Assembly (NCBI GenBank): GCA_902799765.1
Contig: CADCBZ010000037.1
Coordinates: forward strand, 1-41,363
Source: an uncultured Prevotellaceae bacterium
Lineage (GTDB): Bacteria > Bacteroidota > Bacteroidia > Bacteroidales > Bacteroidaceae
Length of the DNA stretch: 41,363 nt
Reading direction: 5' to 3'
Below the pieces are notes generated by a model. It saw nothing but the letters and a program-made list of their open reading frames with translations, made no database searches and was not told the origin of the DNA. The translations under genes were made by a program, and so were the position numbers. Below, piece by piece: positions 1 through 8,082 of this stretch (its first letter is position 1; each line of letters begins with the position of its first letter).

Positions 1-2
1 GC

Positions 3-71
3 ATCCTGACCATCACCATGCCGAAGACCGAGCCGAAGGAGAAAGTCACCAAGGCCATTGAGGTCTCATAA
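3..71 (+). CDS. Small heat-shock protein (Hsp20 family), C-terminal end only
   Basis: Only the last 22 codons are in the window (first two bases belong to a split codon), ending in TAA. The translation, ILTITMPKTEPKEK followed by VTKAIEVS, fits the final beta strand and short C-terminal tail of bacterial alpha-crystallin/Hsp20 proteins, which act as ATP-independent holdase chaperones in the cytoplasm. The family call rests on this short tail alone, so it is moderately sure. The gene is followed after about 25 bases by a hairpin terminator. Confidence 0.6.
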   Translation: MLTITMPKTEPKEKVTKAIEVS

Positions 72-94
72 CATGTTGACTCAAAACAAAATCA

Positions 95-125
95 AAGCCC
101 GACCTGCAATTTGCAAGCCGGGCTT
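95..125. terminator. Hairpin terminator after the Hsp20 gene
   Basis: Inverted repeat AAGCCCG (95-101) / CGGGCTT (119-125) with an inner TGCAA/TTGCA pairing, followed by CTATTTT on the plus strand. It fits a Rho-independent terminator for the upstream plus-strand gene. On the minus strand the 3' side reads TTGATTTTGTTTTG, so it may also end the XRE gene transcript (bidirectional). Confidence 0.6.
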
Positions 126-202
126 CTATTTTCAAAAATACTCAATTCTGATACCGAAATTCATAGCGGTGGAATAGTTTGTTCAGGACATTTATGTCCC
201 TA

Positions 203-541
203 TCAAAGTGCGACTTTCCCCAAACTGCCTCCTAAGTCGAGGGATGCTGTAGAGAATCCAAGAGCTTTGAATACACGGCTCATGGTGGAAATAGTGATAC
301 TGTAGCCTCTCTCCAACTTAGAGATTTGAGCTTTCTTCACACCGATGCGTTCACCCAACTCCTCTTGTGTGAGATTCTGTTCAAGACGAGCTTTCCTGAT
401 GGCTTCACCAAGCTTATAGGAATACACAGCCTCGTCGACGCTACTCTCGAATGCGTCGCGCTTCGGAGTACCGACCTTACCGAGATCTCTGTCAAGAGCA
501 TCCTCGAAATCAATAAACTTCATGTCTCCTACCTGTTCCAT
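203..541 (-). CDS. XRE-family helix-turn-helix protein, HigA/antitoxin-like
   Basis: 112 aa. The C-terminal half is a Cro/CI-type HTH domain (roughly residues 45-98) with the pattern IRKARLEQNLTQEELGERIG and KKAQISKLERG, then a hydrophobic tail. The N-terminal extension (MKFIDFEDALDRDLG) is like that of Bacteroidetes antitoxins of HigBA-type modules, where the toxin gene lies just upstream and overlaps. Here only about 97 bases separate the start from the tmRNA 3' end, and no toxin ORF is seen there. A second ATG at 523 sits 2 bases after a GGAGAC-like stretch and may be the real start (106 aa). It probably binds DNA; it could be an orphan antitoxin or a stand-alone regulator. Confidence 0.75.
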   Translation of the reverse strand: MEQVGDMKFIDFEDALDRDLGKVGTPKRDAFESSVDEAVYSYKLGEAIRKARLEQNLTQEELGERIGVKKAQISKLERGYSITISTMSRVFKALGFSTASLDLGGSLGKVAL

Positions 542-590
542 ATCTACTTCTTTTTAAAAACTGAAAAAACCGGGGACGCAGGGCACAAAG

Positions 591-621
591 AAGCCGCTAA
601 CTGTTTAAAAGTCAGCGGCTT
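591..621 (-). terminator. Terminator of ssrA
   Basis: On the minus strand AAGCCGCTGAC (621-611), a 9-base loop and GTTAGCGGCTT (601-591) form an 11-bp stem with one G-T pair, followed by CTTTG. It lies 16 bases beyond the tmRNA 3' end. Confidence 0.7.
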
Positions 622-637
622 ACATTTTGAAAGGCAG

Positions 638-1034
638 TGGAGCTGGAGGGAGTCGAACCCTCGTCCAAACAGGGAAACCATACGCTTTCTACACGCTTAT
701 TCCAGCCTTCGGTTTTCGAGTGCCGACAAGACCTGGACCACCAATCGACACCTTAGCTCCTAAATTTCATCCCTGCATCGGAGCCTACAGAGACTATTTC
801 CGATTTAACCTGCGCCGCTTGATCCTCAGATTCGGAACAACATCCTTGGAGCGACGTCTCGTTTCTCCGCCTTGCAGAGAAATTAAGCTAGCAATCTACT
901 ATACTTCGATTAAGCAGCGAGAGCATACTCATTGTTGCCAATTAATTTTTCCTCAGCTCGGATTATGGAGGGAACCAAGAAGCCTCCGCGTGCTTACGTA
1001 CCATCTCAACCCGCTGTCAAATCCAGTCAACCCC
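638..1034 (-). ncRNA. ssrA: Transfer-messenger RNA (tmRNA)
   Basis: The 3' end on the minus strand is tRNA-like: a T arm with GGTTCGACTCC and an encoded terminal CCA at 640-638. The 5' end begins GGGGTTGACTGGATTTGACA, as in other one-piece tmRNAs. The tag reading frame lies at 939-910: GGC AAC AAT GAG TAT GCT CTC GCT GCT TAA, coding GNNEYALAA. It rescues stalled ribosomes with SmpB and adds this degradation tag. Long open frames on the plus strand over this stretch are only shadows of the RNA gene. The 5' boundary is assigned by similarity and is good to a few bases. Confidence 0.95.
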
Positions 1035-1061
1035 AGGTGTCGAATAACGTATTTTCGACTG

Positions 1062-1092
1062 CAAATATATAAAATTCTCAGGAAACAACCAA
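1062..1092 (-). promoter_or_regulatory. ssrA promoter (Bacteroidetes -33/-7)
   Basis: On the minus strand TTGG (1092-1089), exactly 19 bases, then TATATTTG (1069-1062), the Bacteroidetes primary-sigma pattern. About 25 bases lie between this -7 box and the mature tmRNA 5' end. They contain a small hairpin GTCGAA/TTCGAC (1039-1059) that is probably removed during 5' processing. Confidence 0.75.
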
Positions 1093-1193
1093 CTAATTCC
1101 GAAATTATTTGTATTTTTACCCCCAGAAATCCTCAATAGAACGCCATAAAAAGAAAAATTGGCTGAACAAAACAGGGCGTTCGTTGAATAAAA

Positions 1194-1224
1194 TTGGCTG
1201 GAGCCTAGTATTTCGTTACTTTTG
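1194..1224 (+). promoter_or_regulatory. Promoter of the carbohydrate-binding lipoprotein / sensor-kinase operon
   Basis: TTGG (1194-1197), 19-base spacer, TACTTTTG (1217-1224), matching the Bacteroidetes TTG-N19-TAnnTTTG consensus. The predicted start of transcription is about 1230, giving a leader of about 15 bases before the ATG at 1245. Confidence 0.75.
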
Positions 1225-1244
1225 CAGCAAAATTTTGTAGCATT

Positions 1245-3023
1245 ATGAAAAAGGTATTTATTTTCTTAGCAATCATGACAGCATCCACAGCGATGCTGAC
1301 TTCATGCTCGAGTGACGATCCGTTTGAGAATTATATGAGCGGTAACAACGGCTTCGGGCCTGAGAACAACGAACCAAGTGGCAACACCCCAAGCGGCAAT
1401 GGCAGCTCGGCGATTACGGGTGAATTGACAACTTTCGACATCGCATTAGACAAGACAACGGCAGAGCCGACGGATGTGGCTGATGCGTATTTCCCTGACG
1501 AGGAAGACATCCTGGAGAACAACGAGTTTACGACGGAGATCGCCATCGACCTGTCGAACCCCGTAGCGAAGACGGAGAACGGGGTGGAGATCACCGTCAA
1601 CGGCGGTCACATCACGGCCAATCACGGCGACACGAAAAAGATATGCTATGTGCTGAGCGGCTCGACAGATAACGGTTCCTTTACCGTGGCAGGCAACAAG
1701 AAGTATGCCGTGGAGCTGAACGGCATCAGCATCACCAATCCCGACTCGGCCGCGCTGAATCTGTTGAGTGGCAAGCGCGCCTATATCATCTTGGCTGAAG
1801 GCACTACCAACACGTTGGAAGACGGCGCTGGCGGCAGTCAGAAGGGTGCACTCTACTGCAAGGGCAAACTGCTCTTCAACGGCAGCGGACAGCTCAGCGT
1901 GACGGGTAACACGGGCAACGGTATCCACTCGGCTGACTACATCGTCTTCCGCGAGGGCAATAACATCTATGTGAAATCTACTGCCAAGCACGGCATCAAG
2001 GCCAACGACGGCGTGTTTATCAATGGCGGTATCCTGAATGTGGAGGTATCGGCAACAGCTGCGAAGGGAATCAACTGCGAGAGTCATATCATCGTGAACG
2101 GCGGACGCACCACCGTGCTGACAACAGGCGACGGCACCTACGACACAGACGACCAGGAGGCCAAGGGCGCTGCAGGTATCAAGGCTGACTCGACCTTCAC
2201 CATCAATGCTGGTGAATTGTACCTGAAGAGTACCGGCAGCGGCGGTAAGGGTATCAACGCCGACGGAGATGCGACCTTCAATGGCGGTCGTGTGATGATC
2301 GTGACAGAAGGCGGCCAGTTCAGCGGTAATGGCGACACCTCATCGCCGAAGGGTATCAAGGTGGACGGCGACCTGACCATCAAAGGCGGTAAGATATGGG
2401 TGCGCACCAGCGGAGAGAACGGTGAAGGCATCGAGACCAAGAGCGCGCTGAACATCACGGGTGGCGAAGTGGCCAGCTATGCCTACGACGATGCCATCAA
2501 CTCGAAAGGCGACATGACCATCAGCAGCGGCTACATCTATGCCCACGGACGGAATAACGACGGCCTGGATGCTAACGGCGACTGCTATATCACTGGCGGA
2601 CTGGTGTATGCCATCTGTTCAGGTACACCTGAGGTGGCCATCGATGCCAACAGCGAGGACAAGAAGAAGCTCTACATCTCTGGTGGTACCATCATCGCCC
2701 TCGGCGGACTGGAGAGTGGTGCCCAGCTATCGCAGTCATGTTATCAGGCCTCATGGACACCTAACACCTGGTATGCCCTGACCGTCGGCAAAGAGACCTT
2801 CTTGTTCCAGACACCATCGAGCGGCGGTTCAGGCCTCGTGGTTTCAGGCAGCTCGCAGCCTACCCTTCTGTCGGGTGTCAGCGTCAACGGCGGCACCAGT
2901 TACTTCGGCGGTATCGGTATCATCGGAACGGTCAGCGGCGGCTCATCCGTGGAGCTCTCATCCTATACTGGTGGCGGCTTCGGACCTGGCGGCGGCGGTT
3001 TCGGACCTGGCGGATGGCATTGA
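1245..3023 (+). CDS. Beta-helix carbohydrate-binding lipoprotein (Cthe_2159 family)
   Basis: 592 aa. The signal peptide ends in lipobox LTSC with Cys21 as the lipidated residue, so the protein should be anchored in a membrane and probably faces the periplasm or cell surface. A low-complexity Gly/Asn/Ser linker (about 25-57) precedes a long domain of repeated strands of the type NGI/INGG.../GGK, typical of the right-handed beta-helix 'carbohydrate-binding domain Cthe_2159' family, whose founding member binds acidic plant polysaccharide. The C-terminus is a Gly/Phe/Pro tail (GGGFGPGGGGFGPGGWH). The next two genes, a sensor kinase and a response regulator, follow at 39 bases and by overlap, so ligand binding may be tied to that signal pathway (inference). 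No catalytic motif is recognised. Confidence 0.8.
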   Translation: MKKVFIFLAIMTASTAMLTSCSSDDPFENYMSGNNGFGPENNEPSGNTPSGNGSSAITGELTTFDIALDKTTAEPTDVADAYFPDEEDILENNEFTTEIAIDLSNPVAKTENGVEITVNGGHITANHGDTKKICYVLSGSTDNGSFTVAGNKKYAVELNGISITNPDSAALNLLSGKRAYIILAEGTTNTLEDGAGGSQKGALYCKGKLLFNGSGQLSVTGNTGNGIHSADYIVFREGNNIYVKSTAKHGIKANDGVFINGGILNVEVSATAAKGINCESHIIVNGGRTTVLTTGDGTYDTDDQEAKGAAGIKADSTFTINAGELYLKSTGSGGKGINADGDATFNGGRVMIVTEGGQFSGNGDTSSPKGIKVDGDLTIKGGKIWVRTSGENGEGIETKSALNITGGEVASYAYDDAINSKGDMTISSGYIYAHGRNNDGLDANGDCYITGGLVYAICSGTPEVAIDANSEDKKKLYISGGTIIALGGLESGAQLSQSCYQASWTPNTWYALTVGKETFLFQTPSSGGSGLVVSGSSQPTLLSGVSVNGGTSYFGGIGIIGTVSGGSSVELSSYTGGGFGPGGGGFGPGGWH

Positions 3024-3062
3024 AACAATATTCTACTGGTAATAACGTTATTATATATAATA

Positions 3063-4217
3063 ATGTGTTGGATGAAACAATCGAAACAGGAGAATCTGAT
3101 TTACTTGGCAGCATGGGGATTGCTCTTTGCGTCCCCGCTGCTAAGTATTTATGTGCGGACGGTAGGCGACAGCAGCCAGGTATTCGAATGGTGGGAAGTG
3201 TTGGTCGTATGGCGATTGTTCGCCATCTATCTGCTCCTGTTTCTGATCCATAATTTCCTGTTGGCACCTTTGTTCCTTGGCAAACCAAACAGTCATGAGA
3301 ACAAACGCGTGATGTATTTCAGCATCGTGGTGATGATACTGGCGGCATTCACGGTCTATCAATGTAACAACAGACCTGAGATGAAAGGCCACAGGCCGCC
3401 CATGGAACGCCCCGATCATCATCAGCCACCTCATTTTGCCAATCCCCCGAAAGATTTCGACGGCAGACCCGCCCCACGTAATCATCGACCAGAAGACGCC
3501 CCTCCTCCCATCGTGGGTGAACAGGATATCCTGGCTATCATCATGCTCATTCTGATGTTTGGCGCCAACCTCGGCATCAAAGGTTTTTATCGTGGACTTG
3601 AAGACCGGAAGCGCCTGACCGAACTGGAGCATGAGAATCTGGAGCAGCAGTTGGAGTACCTGCGTTACCAGATCAATCCGCACTTCTTCATGAATACGCT
3701 CAACAACATCCACGCCCTTGTGGATATCGATCCTGAGAAGGCGAAAGGCACGATCCTGGAACTGTCGAAGATGATGCGCTTTGTGCTCTACGAGGGAAAT
3801 AAGCAAGGGGTGTCGTTGACAAATGAGATCGACTTCATCCGTCATTACATCGCGCTGATGCAGTTGCGTTATACTGACAAGGTGCGTATCGACATCGACT
3901 TACCTATAGAAGTTCCCGACCGTCAGATCCCGCCGCTGATTCTCATCACCTTCATCGAGAATGCCTTTAAGCATGGTGTCAGCTACCAGCACGAATCATT
4001 CATCGAGGTGAAGGTATCGGTAGAGAAGGGCGAATTGTGGTTCGACTGCCGTAACTCGAAGGCCGAGAAACCTCATCAGACCAATGAAGAAAAAGGTGGT
4101 GTGGGTCTCGCCAATGTGCGCAAACGGCTCAATCTGCTTTTCGGTCGTAACTATATCCTCCGCATCAAGAATGATCCGGACGTCTATTCTGTCACACTAA
4201 ATATTCCATTAACATGA
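3063..4217 (+). CDS. LytS-type sensor histidine kinase with His/Pro-rich loop
   Basis: 384 aa, inner membrane. Hydrophobic segments lie near 12-31, 44-70, 82-98 and 155-172. Between segments 3 and 4 is an extramembrane loop (about 100-150) very rich in Pro, His, Arg and Asp, including DHHQPPHF. The cytoplasmic part is a His_kinase (LytS/YehU) module: QINPHFFMNTLNNIH with phospho-acceptor His207, N-box around FIENAFKHG (Asn300) and G-box GGVGLANVRKRL (345-356). An alternative ATG at 3072 would drop three residues. It overlaps the response regulator gene by 4 bases (ATGA), so the two are translationally coupled and should form a phosphorelay pair. The signal sensed is unknown; the loop suggests a metal or polyanion ligand (inference). 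Confidence 0.9.
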   Translation: MCWMKQSKQENLIYLAAWGLLFASPLLSIYVRTVGDSSQVFEWWEVLVVWRLFAIYLLLFLIHNFLLAPLFLGKPNSHENKRVMYFSIVVMILAAFTVYQCNNRPEMKGHRPPMERPDHHQPPHFANPPKDFDGRPAPRNHRPEDAPPPIVGEQDILAIIMLILMFGANLGIKGFYRGLEDRKRLTELEHENLEQQLEYLRYQINPHFFMNTLNNIHALVDIDPEKAKGTILELSKMMRFVLYEGNKQGVSLTNEIDFIRHYIALMQLRYTDKVRIDIDLPIEVPDRQIPPLILITFIENAFKHGVSYQHESFIEVKVSVEKGELWFDCRNSKAEKPHQTNEEKGGVGLANVRKRLNLLFGRNYILRIKNDPDVYSVTLNIPLT

Positions 4218-4918
4218 TCCGTTGCCTCGCTATCGATGACGAGCCGTTGGCTCTACAGCAGCTTGCTGCCTATATTAATAAGGTGCCGTTCTTGGAACTG
4301 GCTGCCCAATGTCAAAGTGCGATAGAAGCCCGTGCTTTTCTGGAGCACAATATGGTGGATGCCATCTTCTGCGACATCAACATGCCCGACCTCAACGGTA
4401 TGGACTTCGTGAAGACGCTCGCTGCCCCACCCCTCGTTGTTTTCACCACAGCCTATTCGGAATATGCGGTCGAGGGCTTCCGCGTGAATGCCGTTGACTA
4501 TCTGTTGAAACCCTTCGGGTTGCAAGATTTCCAACGGGCTGCCAATCGATTGAAAGAACGTTTATCAGCGGCTCCAACGATGGAGGAGCCAGACATCCTT
4601 TTCCTCAAGACCGACTACAGAATCGTGAAAATCAGCATCCCTGCCATCCGCTACGTCGAGGCCATGAGCGAGTATCTGAAGGTATGGGTCGAAGGTGAGC
4701 CCAAACCTATCATCACCCTCCTGTCGATGAAGAAGATGGAGGATCGACTGCCCGATACCTTCATGCGGATCCATCGCTCCTATATCATCAACCTCACAAA
4801 AATTCAGGAGGTGAACAAGAACCGCGTCATCATGGATGCCGATACCTATCTGCCCATCGGAGATATGTACAAAGATAACTTCCAGGCGTATTTAGACACC
4901 AAATTCTTAGGAAAATAA
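4214..4918 (+). CDS. LytTR-family response regulator
   Basis: 234 aa. N-terminal receiver domain (1-115): acidic pair Asp8/Asp9 in IDDEP, phospho-acceptor Asp54 in FCDINMPD, Thr79 and Lys99 in LLKPFG. C-terminal LytTR DNA-binding domain (about 128-230) with FLKTDYRIVKI, the YVEAMSEYLKV strand and the FMRIHRSYIIN motif. It is the output partner of the overlapping LytS-type kinase; LytTR proteins bind direct repeats upstream of target genes. The upstream lipoprotein gene is a likely target because of the shared operon (inference). Confidence 0.93.
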   Translation: MIRCLAIDDEPLALQQLAAYINKVPFLELAAQCQSAIEARAFLEHNMVDAIFCDINMPDLNGMDFVKTLAAPPLVVFTTAYSEYAVEGFRVNAVDYLLKPFGLQDFQRAANRLKERLSAAPTMEEPDILFLKTDYRIVKISIPAIRYVEAMSEYLKVWVEGEPKPIITLLSMKKMEDRLPDTFMRIHRSYIINLTKIQEVNKNRVIMDADTYLPIGDMYKDNFQAYLDTKFLGK

Positions 4919-4927
4919 AAGGCCGTC

Positions 4928-6076
4928 TTAGAACGACTCTTCGTGGTCGTAGCGAGGCATGTGGCGAATCAACTTGTGGACTGCCGCCTGTGCCATCGCC
5001 TCGTAGGCACGTTCACTCGGATGCAGATGGTCGCCACTGTCAAAACCGTCGGCAAAGGCCTTCGGATTAGTCGTGCTACGAACGGCCGCATCGAAATCGA
5101 TACACCCATCGAAGATCGGCGAAGTGCGTAACCACTCGTTAAACTGCTGGCGCATCGCGTCGCGATCTTCGTTATAGGTACGCCAGCCGAAAATAGGCAG
5201 CAACGTGCCACTCCATACCTTCAGCCCCATCGCCTTTGCTGGTTTCACGTAGATATCCTCTACCCCACGCTCCATCTCTTCTACCGTTGGCAGGTCGCTC
5301 CAAGGACGGAAGGGATTGACATCTTCGCCCACAGGATGGATGATATCGTTGATGCCATGTTGGATGATGACATCCGAAGCACCAGCCACATTCATCTCGA
5401 TAGGAAAGCGCGTGGCACCTTTCAGACCATAGGCCTGATAGGTAATACAGTCATATTGCCGTAGGATACGTGTGCCGCTGACAGCCCGTCGGATGATTGC
5501 CACATGGGAACCGAATGCCAACTGCGCCATATAGTCGGGCCACGACTGAGCCGTGATGGAGTCACCATAGCACACGACAGCACGATTCTCTGGCGAGGTC
5601 AGTACATCAACGGTATTGAGGAAGTAGAACCAGTTGGTGTGACGCGACAGGTCGATGGGCAGTTCGTCAGCCTCCGCATAGTCGCCATAGGCATAAAAGC
5701 CCTTCGACAAGGGACCTGTCACGAGTGTGCCGCTGTTCATCTGTGTATAATCGACTAGATAGAAGCTCACCTCTATCGTGTCACCACGGTGAACGGGATA
5801 GCTGATAGCATCGCTCTCAGTCTCCTTTCCAGGCATCAGACAGACTTTCTTCTCACCCCCAAACGTGATGGGCGTATGACCAACAAAGACCTTCGTAAGC
5901 GTGACGGGTTCAGTACCAGTCAGGTTCGAGAAACGGAAACGCAGCATACTGCCGCCGAACGGCATACGGATGGGGTAACGCAACGTGAGGTCCTTGGCAT
6001 AAACGGCCTCGCGACGGTTTGTAATCGAGGTGGCATTCCCCCAACAAGCCACCCATTTGTTGTTTTCAGTCATCAT
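4928..6076 (-). CDS. SGNH/GDSL-family hydrolase
   Basis: 382 aa counted from the ATG at 6076. A TTG 18 bases upstream is also in frame but overlaps the preceding stop codon. The N-terminal part (to about 155) looks like a beta-sandwich domain; the C-terminal part is an SGNH hydrolase. Block I is GDSIT with nucleophile Ser, the Gly block lies near residue 215, block III is HGIND and block V is SGDHLHP with the catalytic Asp/His. The family covers esterases and carbohydrate deacetylases. No signal peptide is visible, so it is probably cytoplasmic. The gene lies 14 bases after the PPC/DUF296 gene and is likely co-transcribed with it. The substrate cannot be told from sequence. Confidence 0.85.
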   Translation of the reverse strand: MMTENNKWVACWGNATSITNRREAVYAKDLTLRYPIRMPFGGSMLRFRFSNLTGTEPVTLTKVFVGHTPITFGGEKKVCLMPGKETESDAISYPVHRGDTIEVSFYLVDYTQMNSGTLVTGPLSKGFYAYGDYAEADELPIDLSRHTNWFYFLNTVDVLTSPENRAVVCYGDSITAQSWPDYMAQLAFGSHVAIIRRAVSGTRILRQYDCITYQAYGLKGATRFPIEMNVAGASDVIIQHGINDIIHPVGEDVNPFRPWSDLPTVEEMERGVEDIYVKPAKAMGLKVWSGTLLPIFGWRTYNEDRDAMRQQFNEWLRTSPIFDGCIDFDAAVRSTTNPKAFADGFDSGDHLHPSERAYEAMAQAAVHKLIRHMPRYDHEESF

Positions 6077-6090
6077 ATTCTCTTCGTTAA

Positions 6091-6531
6091 TCAATCTTTA
6101 AAATCCCAAAATCCCGTACCTGTCTCAGGATCAAACTTCCTTCCAATAGCACCGCCGACAGTAGGACGCAGTTCTATCTCGGCAGTATAAAGAACAGTTG
6201 TGGCTTTGAGGTGTCCTCCCGCCATTCCATGCTGGCCGTCCTTCTTAAAAGAGAACAGGGCATGAGTATGGTGGAAGAGTTTGCCGTCATCGTCTCTTAC
6301 AACATTGCCGTTGAGCGATACCAGTTCCAGCATTCCTTCCAACCGTTCAGTCTCAAAGCTGCCTATTTCAGGAATAAACACCTGTAACTCTGCACTCTGA
6401 CAGCCGCCGATTCCAGAGTAAACGGCTGATGGTATGGATTCCTTTTCACAGATTTCGAGGAGGTTGCTGATAATCTCGTCCCCTCGATCCATACGAACAT
6501 AATAGTTATCACCTATCTTTCTGTATTCCAT
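6091..6531 (-). CDS. PPC/DUF296-domain protein
   Basis: 146 aa made up of a single PPC (plant and prokaryote conserved, DUF296) domain: SAVYSGIGGCQSAEL near the N-terminus, FHHTHALFSF and GGHLKATTV carrying the His residues that form the metal site in bacterial members, and the characteristic end GRKFDPETGTGFWDF. In plants this domain is joined to AT-hook DNA-binding motifs; bacterial versions stand alone and their role is unknown. It is upstream of the SGNH hydrolase gene in the same operon. Confidence 0.85.
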   Translation of the reverse strand: MEYRKIGDNYYVRMDRGDEIISNLLEICEKESIPSAVYSGIGGCQSAELQVFIPEIGSFETERLEGMLELVSLNGNVVRDDDGKLFHHTHALFSFKKDGQHGMAGGHLKATTVLYTAEIELRPTVGGAIGRKFDPETGTGFWDFKD

Positions 6532-6549
6532 CTTAATAATTTGTAAAGA

Positions 6550-6581
6550 ATCCCCGCTAAATCGTTTGACTTAGCGGGGAT
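6550..6581 (-). terminator. Terminator of tRNA-Pro
   Basis: ATCCCCGCTAA (6550-6560) / TTAGCGGGGAT (6571-6581), a perfect 11-bp stem with a 10-base loop. On the minus strand it is followed by TCTTT. It sits between the tRNA and the PPC gene and also separates their transcripts. Confidence 0.75.
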
Positions 6582-6593
6582 CTATATTTGAAG

Positions 6594-6666
6594 TCGAGGT
6601 GACAGGACTCGAACCTGCGACAGCCTGGTCCCAAACCAGGAACGCTACCAACTGCGCTACACCTCG
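6594..6666 (-). tRNA. tRNA-Pro (anticodon TGG)
   Basis: A 73-base cloverleaf on the minus strand. The acceptor stem is CGAGGTG/CACCTCG with discriminator A, the D arm contains AGCGCAGTTGGTAGCG, the anticodon loop TTTGGGA lies in the CCTGG/CCAGG stem, and the T arm has GGTTCGAGTCC. The terminal CCA is not encoded (next bases CTT), as is common in Bacteroidetes. Confidence 0.95.
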
Positions 6667-6678
6667 TTTTTGCGGGTG

Positions 6679-6709
6679 CAAAGGTACACATTTTCTGTGA
6701 CCCTTGCAA
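6679..6709 (-). promoter_or_regulatory. tRNA-Pro promoter
   Basis: On the minus strand TTGC (6709-6706), 19 bases, TACCTTTG (6686-6679), the Bacteroidetes -33/-7 pattern. The tRNA begins only 12 bases after the -7 box, so the 5' leader is very short. Confidence 0.75.
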
Positions 6710-6734
6710 ACTTTTCCACAATTTATTTTGGGAT

Positions 6735-7922
6735 TTACTTGATAATTCCCTGTTCGACGAAGATTTTCTTCAATGCAGTCACAGAACGATCTACCTGTTC
6801 TTCAGTATGCGTAGCCATCAGGGCATAACGTACGAGGGTGTCCTGAGGTGCACAAGCAGGCGGAATCACAGGATTGATAAACACGCCAGCCTTGAAAGCC
6901 AATGCCGTTACGAGGAAAGTCTTCTGGGCATCACGCACATAGAGCGGAATGATAGGACTCTCAGTCTCGCCAATCTCGAAGCCCTCCTCGCGGAAACGCT
7001 TCAAGGCATATTTGGTCACCTTCCACAGACGCTCGATGCGCTCAGGCTCCTGCTGGATGATGTGAAGTGCCTCCATGGCGGCTGCGGTAGCAGCAGGCGT
7101 ATTAGAAGCCGAGAAGATATATGAGCGACAGGTATGACGCAGATAGTTGATAATATCCCAGTCAGCAGCAATGAAACCACCGATAGAAGCAAGTGACTTA
7201 GAGAAGGTACCCATGATGAGATCCACCTCATCGGTCAAGCCGAAGTGATCACATACACCACGACCCTGACGTCCGAAGACACCAATACCGTGAGCCTCAT
7301 CCACCATGATAGAGCAGTTGTACTTATGCTTCAGCTCTACGATGGCAGGCAGGTTAGCCAGATCGCCCTCCATAGAGAATACGCCATCCACCACGATGAG
7401 TTTGATGGCATCGTGAGGCAGACCCTGCAGCAGACGCTCCAGATCTTCCATGTCGTTGTGCTTGTAATGGAGCTGCTTGGCGAATGACAAACGGCGTCCG
7501 TCAACGATGGAAGCATGGTCACGATCATCACAGATGATATAGTCGTCCTTACCACAGATTACAGCCAGCACGCCCTGGTTTACAGAGAAGCCTGTAGAGA
7601 AGCAAAGCGCCTCATCCTTACCGATAAACTCAGCCAATTCCTTCTCCAACTTCACGTGCAGGTCGAGCGTTCCATTGAGGAAACGGCTACCGGCACAGCC
7701 AGAACCATACTTATCAAGTGCAGCCTTAGCAGCATCGATGATACGCTGATCACCAGTAAGACCTGTGTAGGCATTAGAACCGAACATCAGCACTTTATGG
7801 CCGCCCATTTCCACCTCAGTTCCCTGTTTGCCTTCAATCTCTCGGAAATACGGATACACATCAGCTTCCATGAACTTCTGCGGTTCACGATATAGCTTGT
7901 ATCTTTCTGTTAATTGTCCCAT
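6735..7922 (-). CDS. spt: Serine palmitoyltransferase (alpha-oxoamine synthase family)
   Basis: 395 aa, PLP-dependent fold-type I. It condenses serine with an acyl-CoA to 3-ketosphinganine, the first step of sphingolipid synthesis, a hallmark of Bacteroidales. Visible features: PLP-stacking His136 in DRDHASIVDG, Asp208/His211 in MVDEAHGIG, PLP-lysine Lys242 in GTFSKSLASIGG. Related enzymes are KBL (2-amino-3-ketobutyrate ligase) and BioF. The N-terminus (LYREPQKFMEADVYPYFREI) and overall pattern match Bacteroides SPT better than KBL, but KBL cannot be wholly excluded by eye. It is cytoplasmic, transcribed alone, and divergent from a lipid kinase gene. Confidence 0.85.
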   Translation of the reverse strand: MGQLTERYKLYREPQKFMEADVYPYFREIEGKQGTEVEMGGHKVLMFGSNAYTGLTGDQRIIDAAKAALDKYGSGCAGSRFLNGTLDLHVKLEKELAEFIGKDEALCFSTGFSVNQGVLAVICGKDDYIICDDRDHASIVDGRRLSFAKQLHYKHNDMEDLERLLQGLPHDAIKLIVVDGVFSMEGDLANLPAIVELKHKYNCSIMVDEAHGIGVFGRQGRGVCDHFGLTDEVDLIMGTFSKSLASIGGFIAADWDIINYLRHTCRSYIFSASNTPAATAAAMEALHIIQQEPERIERLWKVTKYALKRFREEGFEIGETESPIIPLYVRDAQKTFLVTALAFKAGVFINPVIPPACAPQDTLVRYALMATHTEEQVDRSVTALKKIFVEQGIIK

Positions 7923-7962
7923 TCCTATATAGGTAACTTTTTAATTTTTTTATTTCAGGGTG

Positions 7963-7994
7963 CAAAGTTACACAATTTTTATGAATTCGTGCAA
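7963..7994 (-). promoter_or_regulatory. Promoter of the serine palmitoyltransferase gene
   Basis: On the minus strand TTGC (7994-7991), 20 bases, TAACTTTG (7970-7963). This gives a leader of roughly 35 bases before the ATG at 7922. Confidence 0.65.
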
Positions 7995-8064
7995 GTTTTT
8001 ATTAATATTTGTCGGATTTTGTTTTTTTTCTTATGAAAAACAGGTTTTCTTCAGCCATTTTTTG

Positions 8065-8072
8065 TATATTTG
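8065..8072 (+). promoter_or_regulatory. -7 box of the lipid kinase gene
   Basis: TATATTTG matches TAnnTTTG and ends 10 bases before the ATG at 8083, so the transcript would be nearly leaderless. No good TTG lies at the -33 position. Confidence 0.55.
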
Positions 8073-8082
8073 CAGAAGATTT

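Noticed and set aside
572-586. GGGGACGCAGGGCA stretch as a second copy of the palindromic element
   Set aside because: It shares only a G-rich core, has no inverted arms and does not match the 16.3-kb element.
627-1139. A 170-codon open frame on the plus strand
   Set aside because: It lies almost wholly over tmRNA on the opposite strand; base conservation there is from the RNA gene.
1446-2087. Long antisense open frames over the beta-helix lipoprotein gene
   Set aside because: They come from the repetitive, GC-rich codons of the real gene and have no recognisable domain or start signal.
4919-4927. Terminator between the response regulator and the SGNH hydrolase gene
   Set aside because: Only 9 bases separate the convergent stops and no convincing hairpin with a T-run was found.
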